Of a stretch of DNA of 64,000 nt, positions 51,503 to 59,749 are shown piece after piece. The first letter of the stretch is position 1. The number at the start of each line of letters is the position of its first letter. The DNA comes from UBA2988 sp965237965 (GTDB lineage: Bacteria > Gemmatimonadota > Gemmatimonadetes > Longimicrobiales > Gaopeijiaceae). Location: assembly GCA_965237965.1 (NCBI GenBank), contig CBDEGT010000003.1, positions 434,001-498,000 on the forward strand. Direction: 5' to 3'. A model generated the notes under the pieces. The model ran no database searches, was not told the origin of the DNA, and saw only the letters and a list, made by a program, of their open reading frames with translations. The position numbers and the translations under genes were made by a program.

Positions 51503-52804
51503 ATGAGCCGGCCCGGGAAACCCGACGCAGACTGGCTCCCTTACGAAGAGGCGCGGGCTCGAGTGCTCGCCCTGTTCACACCCCTCCCCTCCGAAGCGGT
51601 GTCGCTCTCGGGGACCCTCGGGCGTGCCCTCGCCGAGGAGGTCGTTGCGCCGGCGACGCTCCCTCCATGGGACAACAGCGCGATGGACGGCTACGCGGTC
51701 CGTGGGGCGGACGTGGCAGGTACGACGCCGCAGGCTCCCCTCGAACTCAGGGTGATGGGGGAAGCGCGCGCGGGCGTCCGCTGGGAAGGCGTGCTCGGGC
51801 CCGACGAGGCCGTACGCATCATGACCGGAGGACCACTTCCCAGCGGGGCCGACTCCGTTGTGCGGGTGGAGGACACCGATGGAGAAGCTCGAACCGGATG
51901 GGTTGCGATCCGCTCGGACCGAGACCGGGGCCGCAACGTTCGGGCAGGTGGACAGGACATGCAGGTCGGGGACCGTCTCCTCGCGGCCGGCGAGCGCGTG
52001 ACCGCCGGGGCGGTGGCGCTCGCTGCAGCCGCTGGGCGCGCGACCCTGTCCGTGCACCGCCAGCCACGGGTGGGAGTACTGACCAGCGGCGACGAGCTGC
52101 GCGGACCCGAAACCTTCGATGACGTGGGGAAGGGCCGCGGCATTCCCGACAGCAACGGCCCGCTGCTGCTGGCCGCCGCGGCCGAGGTCGGAGCCCACGG
52201 CATCGCGCTCGGCCCGGTCCGCGACCGGACGGACGAAATCCGCGCACGACTGGAGCAGGCGCGGGCGGACGACCTGGATCTGCTGGTGACCGTAGGCGGG
52301 GCGTCGATGGGGCGCACGGACCTCGTTCACGACGTCCTCGCCGCGATGGACTTCGACCTTGGTTTCTGGCGGGTGCGGATCCGGCCGGGCAGCCCCTTCT
52401 CCGCGGGCACGCTTCCGCGTCAGGACGGCTCGCGCCTACCGGTGCTGGGGCTTCCAGGCAACCCTGCTTCGGCGTTCGTCACGTTCCATCTCTTCGTTCA
52501 GCCCGCGCTGCTCACGCTGGCCGGGCACCGGTGCGTAGAGGCCCTAAGGCTGGCGGCGCGCGCGGGGGCGCAGATGCGAGGCGGCGCCGAGCTGACTCAC
52601 TTCTTGCGAGTGGCCCTCCGAGAGGGCAGCGGCGAGCTGATCGCGACCCCGACCGGTCCGCAGGGATCAGGACTGGTGGGCGGCTTGGCGGCCGCCGACG
52701 GGCTCGCCGTCGTGCCGAGAGGAACAGAAATCGTGGAGGCGGGCGAGACGGTGTCCGTGATGCTGCTCCGGCTCCCGCTCGGCCACCCGGCTTCGGCGCG
52801 CTGA
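51503..52804 (+). CDS. moeA: Molybdopterin molybdenumtransferase MoeA
   Basis: 433 residues. MoeA inserts molybdate into adenylated molybdopterin. Conserved pieces are LPPWDNSAMDGYAVRG, RIMTGGPLPSGADSVVRVED, the catalytic-domain GVLTSGDELRGP and DSNGPLLLAA, VTVGGASMGRTDLVHDVL and the LPGNPASAFVTFHLF motif. Domain IV is at the C-terminus. Immediate neighbours are an outer-membrane protein and an M23 lipoprotein, so the context gives no pathway support. Confidence 0.95.
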   Translation: MSRPGKPDADWLPYEEARARVLALFTPLPSEAVSLSGTLGRALAEEVVAPATLPPWDNSAMDGYAVRGADVAGTTPQAPLELRVMGEARAGVRWEGVLGPDEAVRIMTGGPLPSGADSVVRVEDTDGEARTGWVAIRSDRDRGRNVRAGGQDMQVGDRLLAAGERVTAGAVALAAAAGRATLSVHRQPRVGVLTSGDELRGPETFDDVGKGRGIPDSNGPLLLAAAAEVGAHGIALGPVRDRTDEIRARLEQARADDLDLLVTVGGASMGRTDLVHDVLAAMDFDLGFWRVRIRPGSPFSAGTLPRQDGSRLPVLGLPGNPASAFVTFHLFVQPALLTLAGHRCVEALRLAARAGAQMRGGAELTHFLRVALREGSGELIATPTGPQGSGLVGGLAAADGLAVVPRGTEIVEAGETVSVMLLRLPLGHPASAR

Positions 52805-52810
52805 TCCCGG

Positions 52811-53257
52811 ATGAGGCCCCGCACGGCCCTCTTCACCGTGCTGCTCTCGCTTCTGCTCGTCGGTGGCTGCGCCATTCCGCGCTGGCCGGTGGCCGGACCG
52901 ATGACGTCCCCGTTCGGGCTGCGCTGGAGGGGCATCCTGCCGGAGGTGCACCGCGGAGTCGACATCGCGGTGCCCACGGGCACCGAGGTGCGCGCCATGG
53001 CTCCCGGGCGAGTGCTCTTCGCGGGAACGGAGGGAGGCTACGGCAGCGTGGTCTGGGTCGAGCACGGAGGCGAGGTGCTCACGCTCTACGCGCACCTCTC
53101 GGAAATCCGCGTCCGGGCAGGGGATGGGATCGCAGCCCGGACCGTGGTGGGACTCAGTGGGTCCACCGGGGATGCTACCGCCCCCCACCTCCACTTCGAG
53201 CTTTGGCGCTGGGGGCAGGAGCGCGATCCGGTGCCTCTGCTGGGTGGTCGACCTTAG
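52811..53257 (+). CDS. M23-family (LytM) peptidoglycan endopeptidase lipoprotein
   Basis: 148 residues: a lipoprotein signal with lipobox LVGGC, then almost only a LytM domain. Zinc ligands are intact, HRGVD for the HxxxD motif and HLHFE for the HxH motif, with GLRWRGILPEVHRGVDIAV and GVGLSGSTGD-type spacing. It should therefore cut peptidoglycan crosslinks at the outer or inner membrane surface. This contrasts with the degenerate EnvC-like protein at 35405. ATG six bases after moeA. Confidence 0.9.
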   Translation: MRPRTALFTVLLSLLLVGGCAIPRWPVAGPMTSPFGLRWRGILPEVHRGVDIAVPTGTEVRAMAPGRVLFAGTEGGYGSVVWVEHGGEVLTLYAHLSEIRVRAGDGIAARTVVGLSGSTGDATAPHLHFELWRWGQERDPVPLLGGRP

Positions 53258-53273
53258 CAGCCGGCCAGGGCGA

Positions 53274-54251
53274 TCAACTGCTCCGCATGGCGCGGATGCC
53301 CTCCGCGAGCCGCGGGACGACTTCGAAGAGGTCACCGACGATCCCGTAGTCGGCGACCTTGAAGATGGGCGCTTCGGGATCCTTGTTGACCGCCACGATC
53401 GTGCCGGACGTCCGCATGCCGGCGAGGTGCTGAACAGCGCCCGAGATACCGATGGCGAAGTAGAGCTTGGGCGACACCGTCTTCCCGGTCTGCCCCACCT
53501 GCTCCCCGTGGGGGCGCCAGCCAGCGTCCACCACCGCGCGCGATGCCCCCAGCGCACAGCCGGGGCCGATCGCGTCGCGCAGGTCGTCGAGCACGGCCCA
53601 CTGTGCCGGGTCACGCATGCCACGTCCGCCCGACACCACGACGGTGGCTTCGCCCACGTCGACGCTCCCTCCCGCTGCGCGGAACTCGCGGAACCGTGTG
53701 TGCGCCTCACCGACCGTCGGTGAAAACGACTCGACCACCCCCTCGACGGGCCGCTCCCTCGGATGGAACGTGTTGGGGCGGATCGAGGCCAGCAGGGGAG
53801 TGACGCTGGAGCGAACGCGCGCAAAGGCCTTCCCAGCGTACACGGGCCGCACGACTACCGGAGCTCCATCCTCGACCGCGAGGGCGGTCGCCTCGGTCGC
53901 GAGCGGGAGGTCCAGCAGGGCAGCGACGTGAGGTGCGAGGTCCTTGCCCTGCGCAGTGGCGGCGAAGAGCACTGCCCCGTATCCGTGCTCCCGCACCGCA
54001 CCGGCGATCACACCCGTGTGGAGCTCGGGGACGTAGCGGCCGAGCTCCTCGTGCTCGCCGACACGCACCCGCGTCGCACCGAATCTCGCCAGGTCGCCGA
54101 CCGCTCCGGCCATTCCGGGTAGGCCGAGTACGATGGCGTGCACGTCGCCGGTCAGCGCGAGCGCCAGATCCGCCGCAGCAGTGACGACCTCGCGGGACAC
54201 ACCGCGCAATGCGCCGTCCTTCTGCTCGACCACTGCCAGCACGTGTGTCAT
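53274..54251 (-). CDS. etfA: Electron transfer flavoprotein, alpha subunit
   Basis: 325 residues. N-terminal domain of alternating strands (HVLAVVEQKDGALRGVSREV). The C-terminal FAD domain is highly conserved: VVSGGRGM, GKTVSPKLYFAIGISGAVQH, VAVNKDPEAPIFKVADYGIV and DLFEVVPRL. ETF passes electrons from acyl-CoA and other dehydrogenases to the quinone pool. It follows etfB by 23 bases. The partner ETF:quinone oxidoreductase is not in the window. Confidence 0.96.
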   Translation of the reverse strand: MTHVLAVVEQKDGALRGVSREVVTAAADLALALTGDVHAIVLGLPGMAGAVGDLARFGATRVRVGEHEELGRYVPELHTGVIAGAVREHGYGAVLFAATAQGKDLAPHVAALLDLPLATEATALAVEDGAPVVVRPVYAGKAFARVRSSVTPLLASIRPNTFHPRERPVEGVVESFSPTVGEAHTRFREFRAAGGSVDVGEATVVVSGGRGMRDPAQWAVLDDLRDAIGPGCALGASRAVVDAGWRPHGEQVGQTGKTVSPKLYFAIGISGAVQHLAGMRTSGTIVAVNKDPEAPIFKVADYGIVGDLFEVVPRLAEGIRAMRSS

Positions 54252-54274
54252 GCCGCTACCTCGTCTACGACTTG

Positions 54275-55036
54275 CTAGAGGACCTTGGCTTCTTCACGCA
54301 GCAGCCGGACCAGCTCGGGCACCGCGTCCGGACCCGATCCGACGATTCGTCCCTCGGGCCGCTCGGGCGGCCTTTCCATCCGTGTCACCTCGAGCCGCAC
54401 CGGAGGCATCGTGACAGGCTTCATATCGAGCGGCTTCTTCTTGGCTGCCATGATCCCCTTCAGCGAGGCGTAGCGCGGCTCGTACGGGCCCTTGGTGATC
54501 GTGAGCACGGCGGGGAGTGGTACGTCAACCAGCTCGACGCCTCCCTCCACCTCCCGGTGACAGACCACTCGCGCGCCCTCCACGTTGAACTCGGAAACGG
54601 CGGTTACGCACGGCCGATCGAGCAGGGTAGCGACCATGGGTCCGATCTGTTGCTGGTCGTCGTCCACCGCCTTCACCCCGAACAGGACGAGCCCAGCATC
54701 CGCCCCCGCCAGCTCCGCGCTCAGCGCGCGCGCGGTCGCCAATCCATCCGAGCCCGCCTCCCCCTCAAGCAACAGCGCGCGATCTGCCCCCATCGCGAGC
54801 ACCGAGCGAAGCTGTTCGGCCGCAGCCGGGTCGCCGAGCGTGACCACGGCAACCTCGTCGGCGACCCCCGCCTCCTTCAGCCGTAGCCCGGCCTCCACTG
54901 CGAATTCGTCGTAGGGGCTGACGATGAACTTGACGCCGGTGGGGTCGATACTCGTGCCGGCTCCGGCCCCGTCGGCCGCAACACGGATGCGCGCCTCGGT
55001 GTCGGGCACGCGCTTTATGCAGACGATTACGTTCAA
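54275..55036 (-). CDS. etfB: Electron transfer flavoprotein, beta subunit
   Basis: 253 residues, TTG start with GAGGAG nine bases upstream. Signature start NVIVCIKRVPDTEARIRV, then SPYDEFAVEAGLRLKEAG and VLFGVKAVDDDQQQIGPMVA, which carries the AMP-binding region. The recognition-loop segment LTITKGPYEPRYASLKGIMAAKKK lies at the C-terminus. Forms a heterodimer with EtfA. A 9-base inverted repeat (55061-55096) lies in its leader. Confidence 0.95.
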   Translation of the reverse strand: MNVIVCIKRVPDTEARIRVAADGAGAGTSIDPTGVKFIVSPYDEFAVEAGLRLKEAGVADEVAVVTLGDPAAAEQLRSVLAMGADRALLLEGEAGSDGLATARALSAELAGADAGLVLFGVKAVDDDQQQIGPMVATLLDRPCVTAVSEFNVEGARVVCHREVEGGVELVDVPLPAVLTITKGPYEPRYASLKGIMAAKKKPLDMKPVTMPPVRLEVTRMERPPERPEGRIVGSGPDAVPELVRLLREEAKVL

Positions 55037-55060
55037 CGTCGTGCACTCCTCTGCGAAGCT

Positions 55061-55096
55061 CGGGAGGGTTCCCGTAGCGAGCCGCGTACCCTCCCG
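55061..55096 (-). promoter_or_regulatory. Inverted repeat in the etfBA leader
   Basis: CGGGAGGGT (55061-55069) and ACCCTCCCG (55088-55096) are perfect 9-base complements with an 18-base loop, 25 bases upstream of etfB. It may be an mRNA hairpin or an operator. The remainder of 55037-55232 shows no gene. Confidence 0.45.
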
Positions 55097-55232
55097 ATAT
55101 GCAACTGGATCCCGGACCGTAAGGACGGGAACCCGGGTAACGACATCGGAGCCGAGCTGACGAGCGGCTCGGCGGCTACGTTGCGTGCGTCAGCCGCGCC
55201 CCGCACGCGTACGCTCTGTTACGAGGTCATGT

Positions 55233-56456
55233 ATGAAGACATTGGGCATGAAGTTCTCCACGCTTACCCTGCTGGTACTGGTCACCGCCTGCGGAGCCGG
55301 AGAATCCCGCGAAGCCATGGTCACCTCGGACAGCGCCGGGATACGGATCGTGGAGAGTGCCTTCGACCAGCCGGCCTGGCGACGGACGGGAATATGGGAG
55401 CTCAGCGCGACGCCACGTCTGCAGCTCGGCAACCGGCTCGGGGACCCTGACCAGCAGCTCTTCCGGGTACGCCACGCCCGGCGGCTTCCCGACGGGCGGA
55501 TCGTAGTCGCCAACACCGGGCTCGGAGACGTACGCATCTTCGACGACACCGGGATGCTGGTCACTACCCTGTCGATGCCCACGATCGACGACGACCCCAT
55601 CGCTCCGATTCAGGTGCACGAGCTGCCGGGCGACTCTGTCCTGGTGATCGGGGGCGACCGCTCGCTCTCGGTGTTCGGTCCCGACGGTGGGCTCGCGCGC
55701 AGGTCCCAACTGGCCGATCCCGGTGACGGATTGGCGGGAGATCCGCGCCCGACGGGGCGGTTCGACGACGGCACGCTTCTCTTCCGGGCCAACCTCCCGG
55801 ACGACCCCGAGGCCACCGGGACCGGGCGCCGGAGTATCCGGCTGTTCAGGTACGCCCGCGATGGTCAACTGCTCGAGCCGTACGGCGACTTCGAGGATCA
55901 GGCGCTGCTGTTCGCGGACCGGGGCGCCTGGATCTTCGGCCCGTCGGCCCAGCACGCGATCGCGGACTCGACCGTCTGGTACGGAACCGCGGAGCGCTTC
56001 GAGATCAGGGAGATGGGCCGCGAAGGCGGCACGATCCGCGTCTTCCGGCTCGACCGGCCCGCGGTCATGGTGACACAGAGCGACATCTCGACGTACACCT
56101 CGGCGGCAAGCCGCGAGATGAGCGGGCAGATGGCGGCGATCGACTCGACGCTGCAAGCTTCCGTTTTCGCCGATACGTTCCCGGCGTACGACCGGATCCT
56201 GGTGGATGATCAGGACAACGTCTGGGTGCGGAATTACCAATGGTTCGACATCGGTTCGGGCTACGCCTGGACCGTTTTCGATTCGACGGGTCGCTACCTT
56301 GGTCAAGTGCGGACCCCGTCCCTGCTCGAGATCTACCAGATCGGTCCGGACTTCGTGCTCGGGCGGATGGCCACCAACACCGGCCGCGAGGCTGTCTACG
56401 TCTACGGGCTGATCAAGCCCGAGTCGGGCGCCGAGGACAATCCGCCTGGTTCCTGA
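55233..56456 (+). CDS. 6-bladed beta-propeller lipoprotein
   Basis: 407 residues from ATG 55233, with GAGG six bases before it; a second ATG at 55248 is possible. Lipobox LVTAC. The mature start VTSDSAGIRIVES is typical of a propeller lipoprotein group common in Gemmatimonadota (recalled, not searched). Blade-like repeats include GRIVVANTGLGDVRIFDDTG, LVIGGDRSLSVFGPDG, IRLFRYARDGQLLEPYG and NVWVRNYQWFDIG with VFDSTGRYLGQV. Function unknown; probably exposed on the envelope. Confidence 0.78.
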   Translation: MKTLGMKFSTLTLLVLVTACGAGESREAMVTSDSAGIRIVESAFDQPAWRRTGIWELSATPRLQLGNRLGDPDQQLFRVRHARRLPDGRIVVANTGLGDVRIFDDTGMLVTTLSMPTIDDDPIAPIQVHELPGDSVLVIGGDRSLSVFGPDGGLARRSQLADPGDGLAGDPRPTGRFDDGTLLFRANLPDDPEATGTGRRSIRLFRYARDGQLLEPYGDFEDQALLFADRGAWIFGPSAQHAIADSTVWYGTAERFEIREMGREGGTIRVFRLDRPAVMVTQSDISTYTSAASREMSGQMAAIDSTLQASVFADTFPAYDRILVDDQDNVWVRNYQWFDIGSGYAWTVFDSTGRYLGQVRTPSLLEIYQIGPDFVLGRMATNTGREAVYVYGLIKPESGAEDNPPGS

Positions 56457-56464
56457 AGGGTCGA

Positions 56465-57733
56465 TCAGTCGCGGGCCAGCGGAGCCACAACGATCCCCGT
56501 CCGGTCCCGCCACGGCCGCAACACCAGGAGCAGGATCATCCCGGGCACGGCGGCGGCAAGCGTGATCAGGAAGAACGTGGGCCACCCCGTCAGCTCGGCC
56601 ACGCGACCCGCCGGAGCCACCATCACGTCACGGCTCACGGCGTAGAGGCTGGAAAGGAGTGCGTACTGCGTGGCCGAGAAGGCATGCGTGCACAGGCTCA
56701 TCAGGAATGCCACGAACGCTGCGGTGCCGAGCCCCTGCGCCAGATTCTCGACGACGATCGCACCCACCATGAACGAGTAGCGATCCGGGACAAGGGCCAG
56801 CCCGTAGTAGGCCAGGTTGCTGACAGCCTGGATCAGCCCGAGCACCAACAGGGACCAGCCGATCCCGAGCCTCACCACCACAGCGCCGCCCATCAGCACG
56901 CCCACGATAGTGGCGCTCAGCCCCAGCCCACCCTGGACGGCTCCGATGTCGGTCGACGTGTACCCGATCTGGAGCAGGAACGGCGTGACCATGTTTTGGG
57001 CCAGCCCGTCGCCGTACCGGAACGTGATCACGAAGGCAAGGATCAGCACCGCACGCGCAGCGCCCGAGCGTGCGAAGAAGTCTCGGAACGGTAGACGGAC
57101 CGCGTCTGCCAGCGACGCAGGAGGGGCGGCAGGATTGCGCGGCTCCGGCGCGAGCAGGGTGGTCCCCAGCCCGACCGCCATGAACAACGCCATCAAGAGA
57201 TAGACGGTCGGCCAGGACATGTAATCGGCCATCACGAACGCAAGCGCGCCGGTCACCAGGAGAGCGATCCTGTAGCCGAAAACCCCCACCGCCGCGGCGA
57301 GACCGGTTTCCCCATCGGTGTCGCTCACGTCCACCTTGTAGGCGTCGAAAACCACGTCCTGAGTGGCGCTCAGCACGGCGATCAAGATCGCGTTTATCGC
57401 GAGCAGCTGGAGTCCGAGCCGGGGGTCGTGGAACGCCATGGCCGCGATCGAGATCAGCAAGCCGATCTGGGTCAGCAGCAGCCAGCCGCGACGCCGTCCC
57501 AAAAGAGGCGGGACGTATCGATCGACCAGGGGCGACCAGAACACTTTCAGCGAGTAAGGGAGCGCGACCAGGCTGAAGAGGCCAATCGCGGATAGGTCCA
57601 CGCCCTCGACCGTCATCCACGCTTGCAGCGTGCGGCTGGTCAGGAAGAGGGGCATGCCCGAGGAGAATCCCAGCAACAGCAGCGCCAGCATCTTGGGCTG
57701 CCGCAACACGGTCCCTACGGAGATGCTGGTCAT
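56465..57733 (-). CDS. AmpG-like MFS transporter (muropeptide permease family)
   Basis: 422 residues from ATG 57733, which overlaps the permease stop (ATGA). The frame is open for another 1.3 kb upstream, but that part is antisense-like sequence inside the permease gene. Twelve hydrophobic segments and AmpG-type motifs: GFSSGMPLFLTSRTLQAWM, KVFWSPLVDRYVPPLLGRRRGWLL, ATQDVVFDAYKVD. AmpG imports anhydro-muropeptides for cell-wall recycling; in this lineage the substrate is inferred. It may also be a related sugar-phosphate or siderophore-type MFS protein. Confidence 0.82.
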   Translation of the reverse strand: MTSISVGTVLRQPKMLALLLLGFSSGMPLFLTSRTLQAWMTVEGVDLSAIGLFSLVALPYSLKVFWSPLVDRYVPPLLGRRRGWLLLTQIGLLISIAAMAFHDPRLGLQLLAINAILIAVLSATQDVVFDAYKVDVSDTDGETGLAAAVGVFGYRIALLVTGALAFVMADYMSWPTVYLLMALFMAVGLGTTLLAPEPRNPAAPPASLADAVRLPFRDFFARSGAARAVLILAFVITFRYGDGLAQNMVTPFLLQIGYTSTDIGAVQGGLGLSATIVGVLMGGAVVVRLGIGWSLLVLGLIQAVSNLAYYGLALVPDRYSFMVGAIVVENLAQGLGTAAFVAFLMSLCTHAFSATQYALLSSLYAVSRDVMVAPAGRVAELTGWPTFFLITLAAAVPGMILLLVLRPWRDRTGIVVAPLARD

Positions 57734-59076
57734 TCGAGCCCGTCCTCTGCCCTCCGCACGGCGCGCCACCCGTGGAAGACCGGTATGCCCAGAAGGATGA
57801 TCCCGAATCCCAGCGCGGTCGAAGCGGGCTGCTCGATCAGGGCGTTCAGCAGTATCGCAAGCGAAGCCAGGAGAAAGACGATCGGAACCCAGGGATAGCC
57901 GGCGGTTCGGTACGGTCGCGGTAGATCGGGACGCTCCCTGCGTAGTTTGAATACCGCGCCGACCGCGAGTGCGTAAAACGGCCAGATCCCCAGGATGAAC
58001 GAATCCGCCAGCTGCTCGAACGTCCGCACCGACAGGTACGCGATGCCGAGCGCGGCCGCCAGCGCGATCGCTGCCCATGGAGTGTGGTAGGTCCGATGTA
58101 CCGCCGAGATCGGACGGAAGAACAGACCGTCGTCGGCCATCGCGAAGAAGATGCGCGGCCCGGTCATGGTTGCCCCGTTCAGGGCTCCGAAGGCCGACAC
58201 CATCACCATTGCAGCGACCAGCGCGGCGCCGAGGTCGCCGAACACGCTGCGAGCCGCGTCGGCGGCCACCAGCGGGCGCTCGACCATGTCCGGCAGGTCG
58301 AGGACGTACAGATACGCGGCGTTCACGATCAGATAGATGACGACGATCGCTCCGGTTCCGCCCAGCAAAGCGCGAGGTAGGACACGCGCAGGATCGCGCA
58401 CCTCGCCCCCCAGAAACGTGAGATCCGCCCAGCCGTCGTACGCCCACAGCACAGCCACCAGGGCGATCCCGAAGCCACTCCAGGAAGTCGGCGAAAGTCG
58501 GATCGGTTGCGCGAATGCGCCCTCCGCAGGATCCCCCAGCGCGAACGCCAGCAGCGCCAGGCCGACGAGCGCGACGACTTTGGCGGCGGTGGACGCGTTC
58601 TGGACGGCGGCTCCCCAGCTGAGCGAGCGGATGTTCGCGGTTGCCAGCACGACGATGGCCAAGGCCGCCACAACCCGGACCCCCCCATCTCCGATCGGTA
58701 CGAACTCGGAAAAGTACTCGGCGAACAGCACCGCGATGGCGCCCAGCGCCGACGGCCGAATCACGAGCAACTCGGTCCAGCCGAAGAGGAACGCCGGGAG
58801 GGGACCGTACGCCTCCCGCAGGAATACGTAGATCCCCCCCGAGCGGGGGAACAAGACGGCCAGCTCGGCCAGGGTGAGCGCGCCGAACAGCGCGACCAGC
58901 GCGCCGACCACCCAAAGGAGAGCGAACGCGCCGACGGTCCCCACGTCGCCGGCGACCGCGCTTGGCACCCGAAAGATCCCGCTGCCGATGGTCGAACCCA
59001 CCAGCACGGCGGCCGCACTCCACAAGCCCAGGCTGCGGGGCAGCCGCTCACCCGCCTGTGGGGGGCTGCTTCGCAC
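57730..59076 (-). CDS. APC-superfamily amino-acid permease
   Basis: 448 residues from GTG 59076, chosen for the CGGAG site five bases before it. Helix 1 has the substrate-binding unwound motif GSTIGSGIFRVPSAV; SGGIYVFLREAYGPLPAFLFGW follows in helix 2-3. About twelve helices. The pattern resembles the LAT/amino acid-polyamine exchanger group rather than a proton-coupled sugar carrier. Substrate unknown. Co-translated with the AmpG-like transporter, which suggests uptake of peptidoglycan amino acids or peptides (inference). Confidence 0.87.
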   Translation of the reverse strand: MRSSPPQAGERLPRSLGLWSAAAVLVGSTIGSGIFRVPSAVAGDVGTVGAFALLWVVGALVALFGALTLAELAVLFPRSGGIYVFLREAYGPLPAFLFGWTELLVIRPSALGAIAVLFAEYFSEFVPIGDGGVRVVAALAIVVLATANIRSLSWGAAVQNASTAAKVVALVGLALLAFALGDPAEGAFAQPIRLSPTSWSGFGIALVAVLWAYDGWADLTFLGGEVRDPARVLPRALLGGTGAIVVIYLIVNAAYLYVLDLPDMVERPLVAADAARSVFGDLGAALVAAMVMVSAFGALNGATMTGPRIFFAMADDGLFFRPISAVHRTYHTPWAAIALAAALGIAYLSVRTFEQLADSFILGIWPFYALAVGAVFKLRRERPDLPRPYRTAGYPWVPIVFLLASLAILLNALIEQPASTALGFGIILLGIPVFHGWRAVRRAEDGLE

Positions 59077-59152
59077 GTTCGCTCCGTCTGCGGGTTGGGG
59101 TCGGCCTTGAGTCGCTGAGACTACCGGACCCACGCGGGTGCGGAAAGCGCGA

Positions 59153-59749
59153 TCAGCGGGAGACCGCGGGATTGTCGCGCACGAAGAAGCGACGGGGCCA
59201 ATCGGCGGCGGCGCGCACCCCGATGCGCCCGGAGACGCCCACACGGTCGTCCGGAACGGACAGGCCCGCTCTCACCTCGAGCGGCGGCCGGGCGAGATCG
59301 TGACCGTAGAGCTCGCCCGTGATGCCGAGCGCCTGACAGAGTCGTCCGGGGCCGGACGCGAGCCCCTCCGCGCGCCCCCGGCGTCGCTGCATCGCCTCCT
59401 GGCCGACCAGCGGATCGAGGGCGCGGAGGAGCACGGCCTGCGGATCCCCCTCCGCCCCAGTGACCACGTTCACACACCAGTGCATTCCGTAGATTCGGTA
59501 CACATAGGCTCGCCCCGGTAGACCGAACATGGCCGCGTTGCGGGCGGTGCGGCCGGCCCGGGTCGCTGCATGCGAGGCCGGATCATCGGATCCGTGATAC
59601 GCCTCCGTCTCGACGATCACGCCGGCAGTGAGCACACCCTCCACCGTCGAGACGAGGCGCGCTCCGAGGAGCTCACGCGCGACGACCTCGACCGGGCGCC
59701 CGAAGAAGGAGGGGGGGAGGGGGGCCTCTTCGGAACGACGCTCGGTCAG
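59153..59749 (-). CDS. mpg: DNA-3-methyladenine glycosylase (Mpg/AAG family), probable CTG start
   Basis: Removes alkylated purines in base excision repair. The first standard start is GTG 59644 (163 residues), but the conserved N-terminus FFGRPVEVVARELLGARLV lies upstream in the same frame with no ATG, GTG or TTG. CTG at 59747-59749 overlaps the NYN stop as CTGA, just like the ATGA/GTGA overlaps elsewhere here, and gives 198 residues, the usual length. Core motifs: VIVETEAYHGSDDPASHA with the catalytic Glu, MFGLPGRAYVYRIYGMH, VLLRALDP and SGPGRLCQALGI. The G-rich run near 59710 could hide an indel. Confidence 0.85.
   Translation of the reverse strand: MTERRSEEAPLPPSFFGRPVEVVARELLGARLVSTVEGVLTAGVIVETEAYHGSDDPASHAATRAGRTARNAAMFGLPGRAYVYRIYGMHWCVNVVTGAEGDPQAVLLRALDPLVGQEAMQRRRGRAEGLASGPGRLCQALGITGELYGHDLARPPLEVRAGLSVPDDRVGVSGRIGVRAAADWPRRFFVRDNPAVSR

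Noticed and set aside
57734..59023. N-terminal extension of the AmpG-like protein to 852 residues
   Set aside because: The extension is the permease gene read in another frame; the ATG at 57733 overlaps the permease stop and matches family length.
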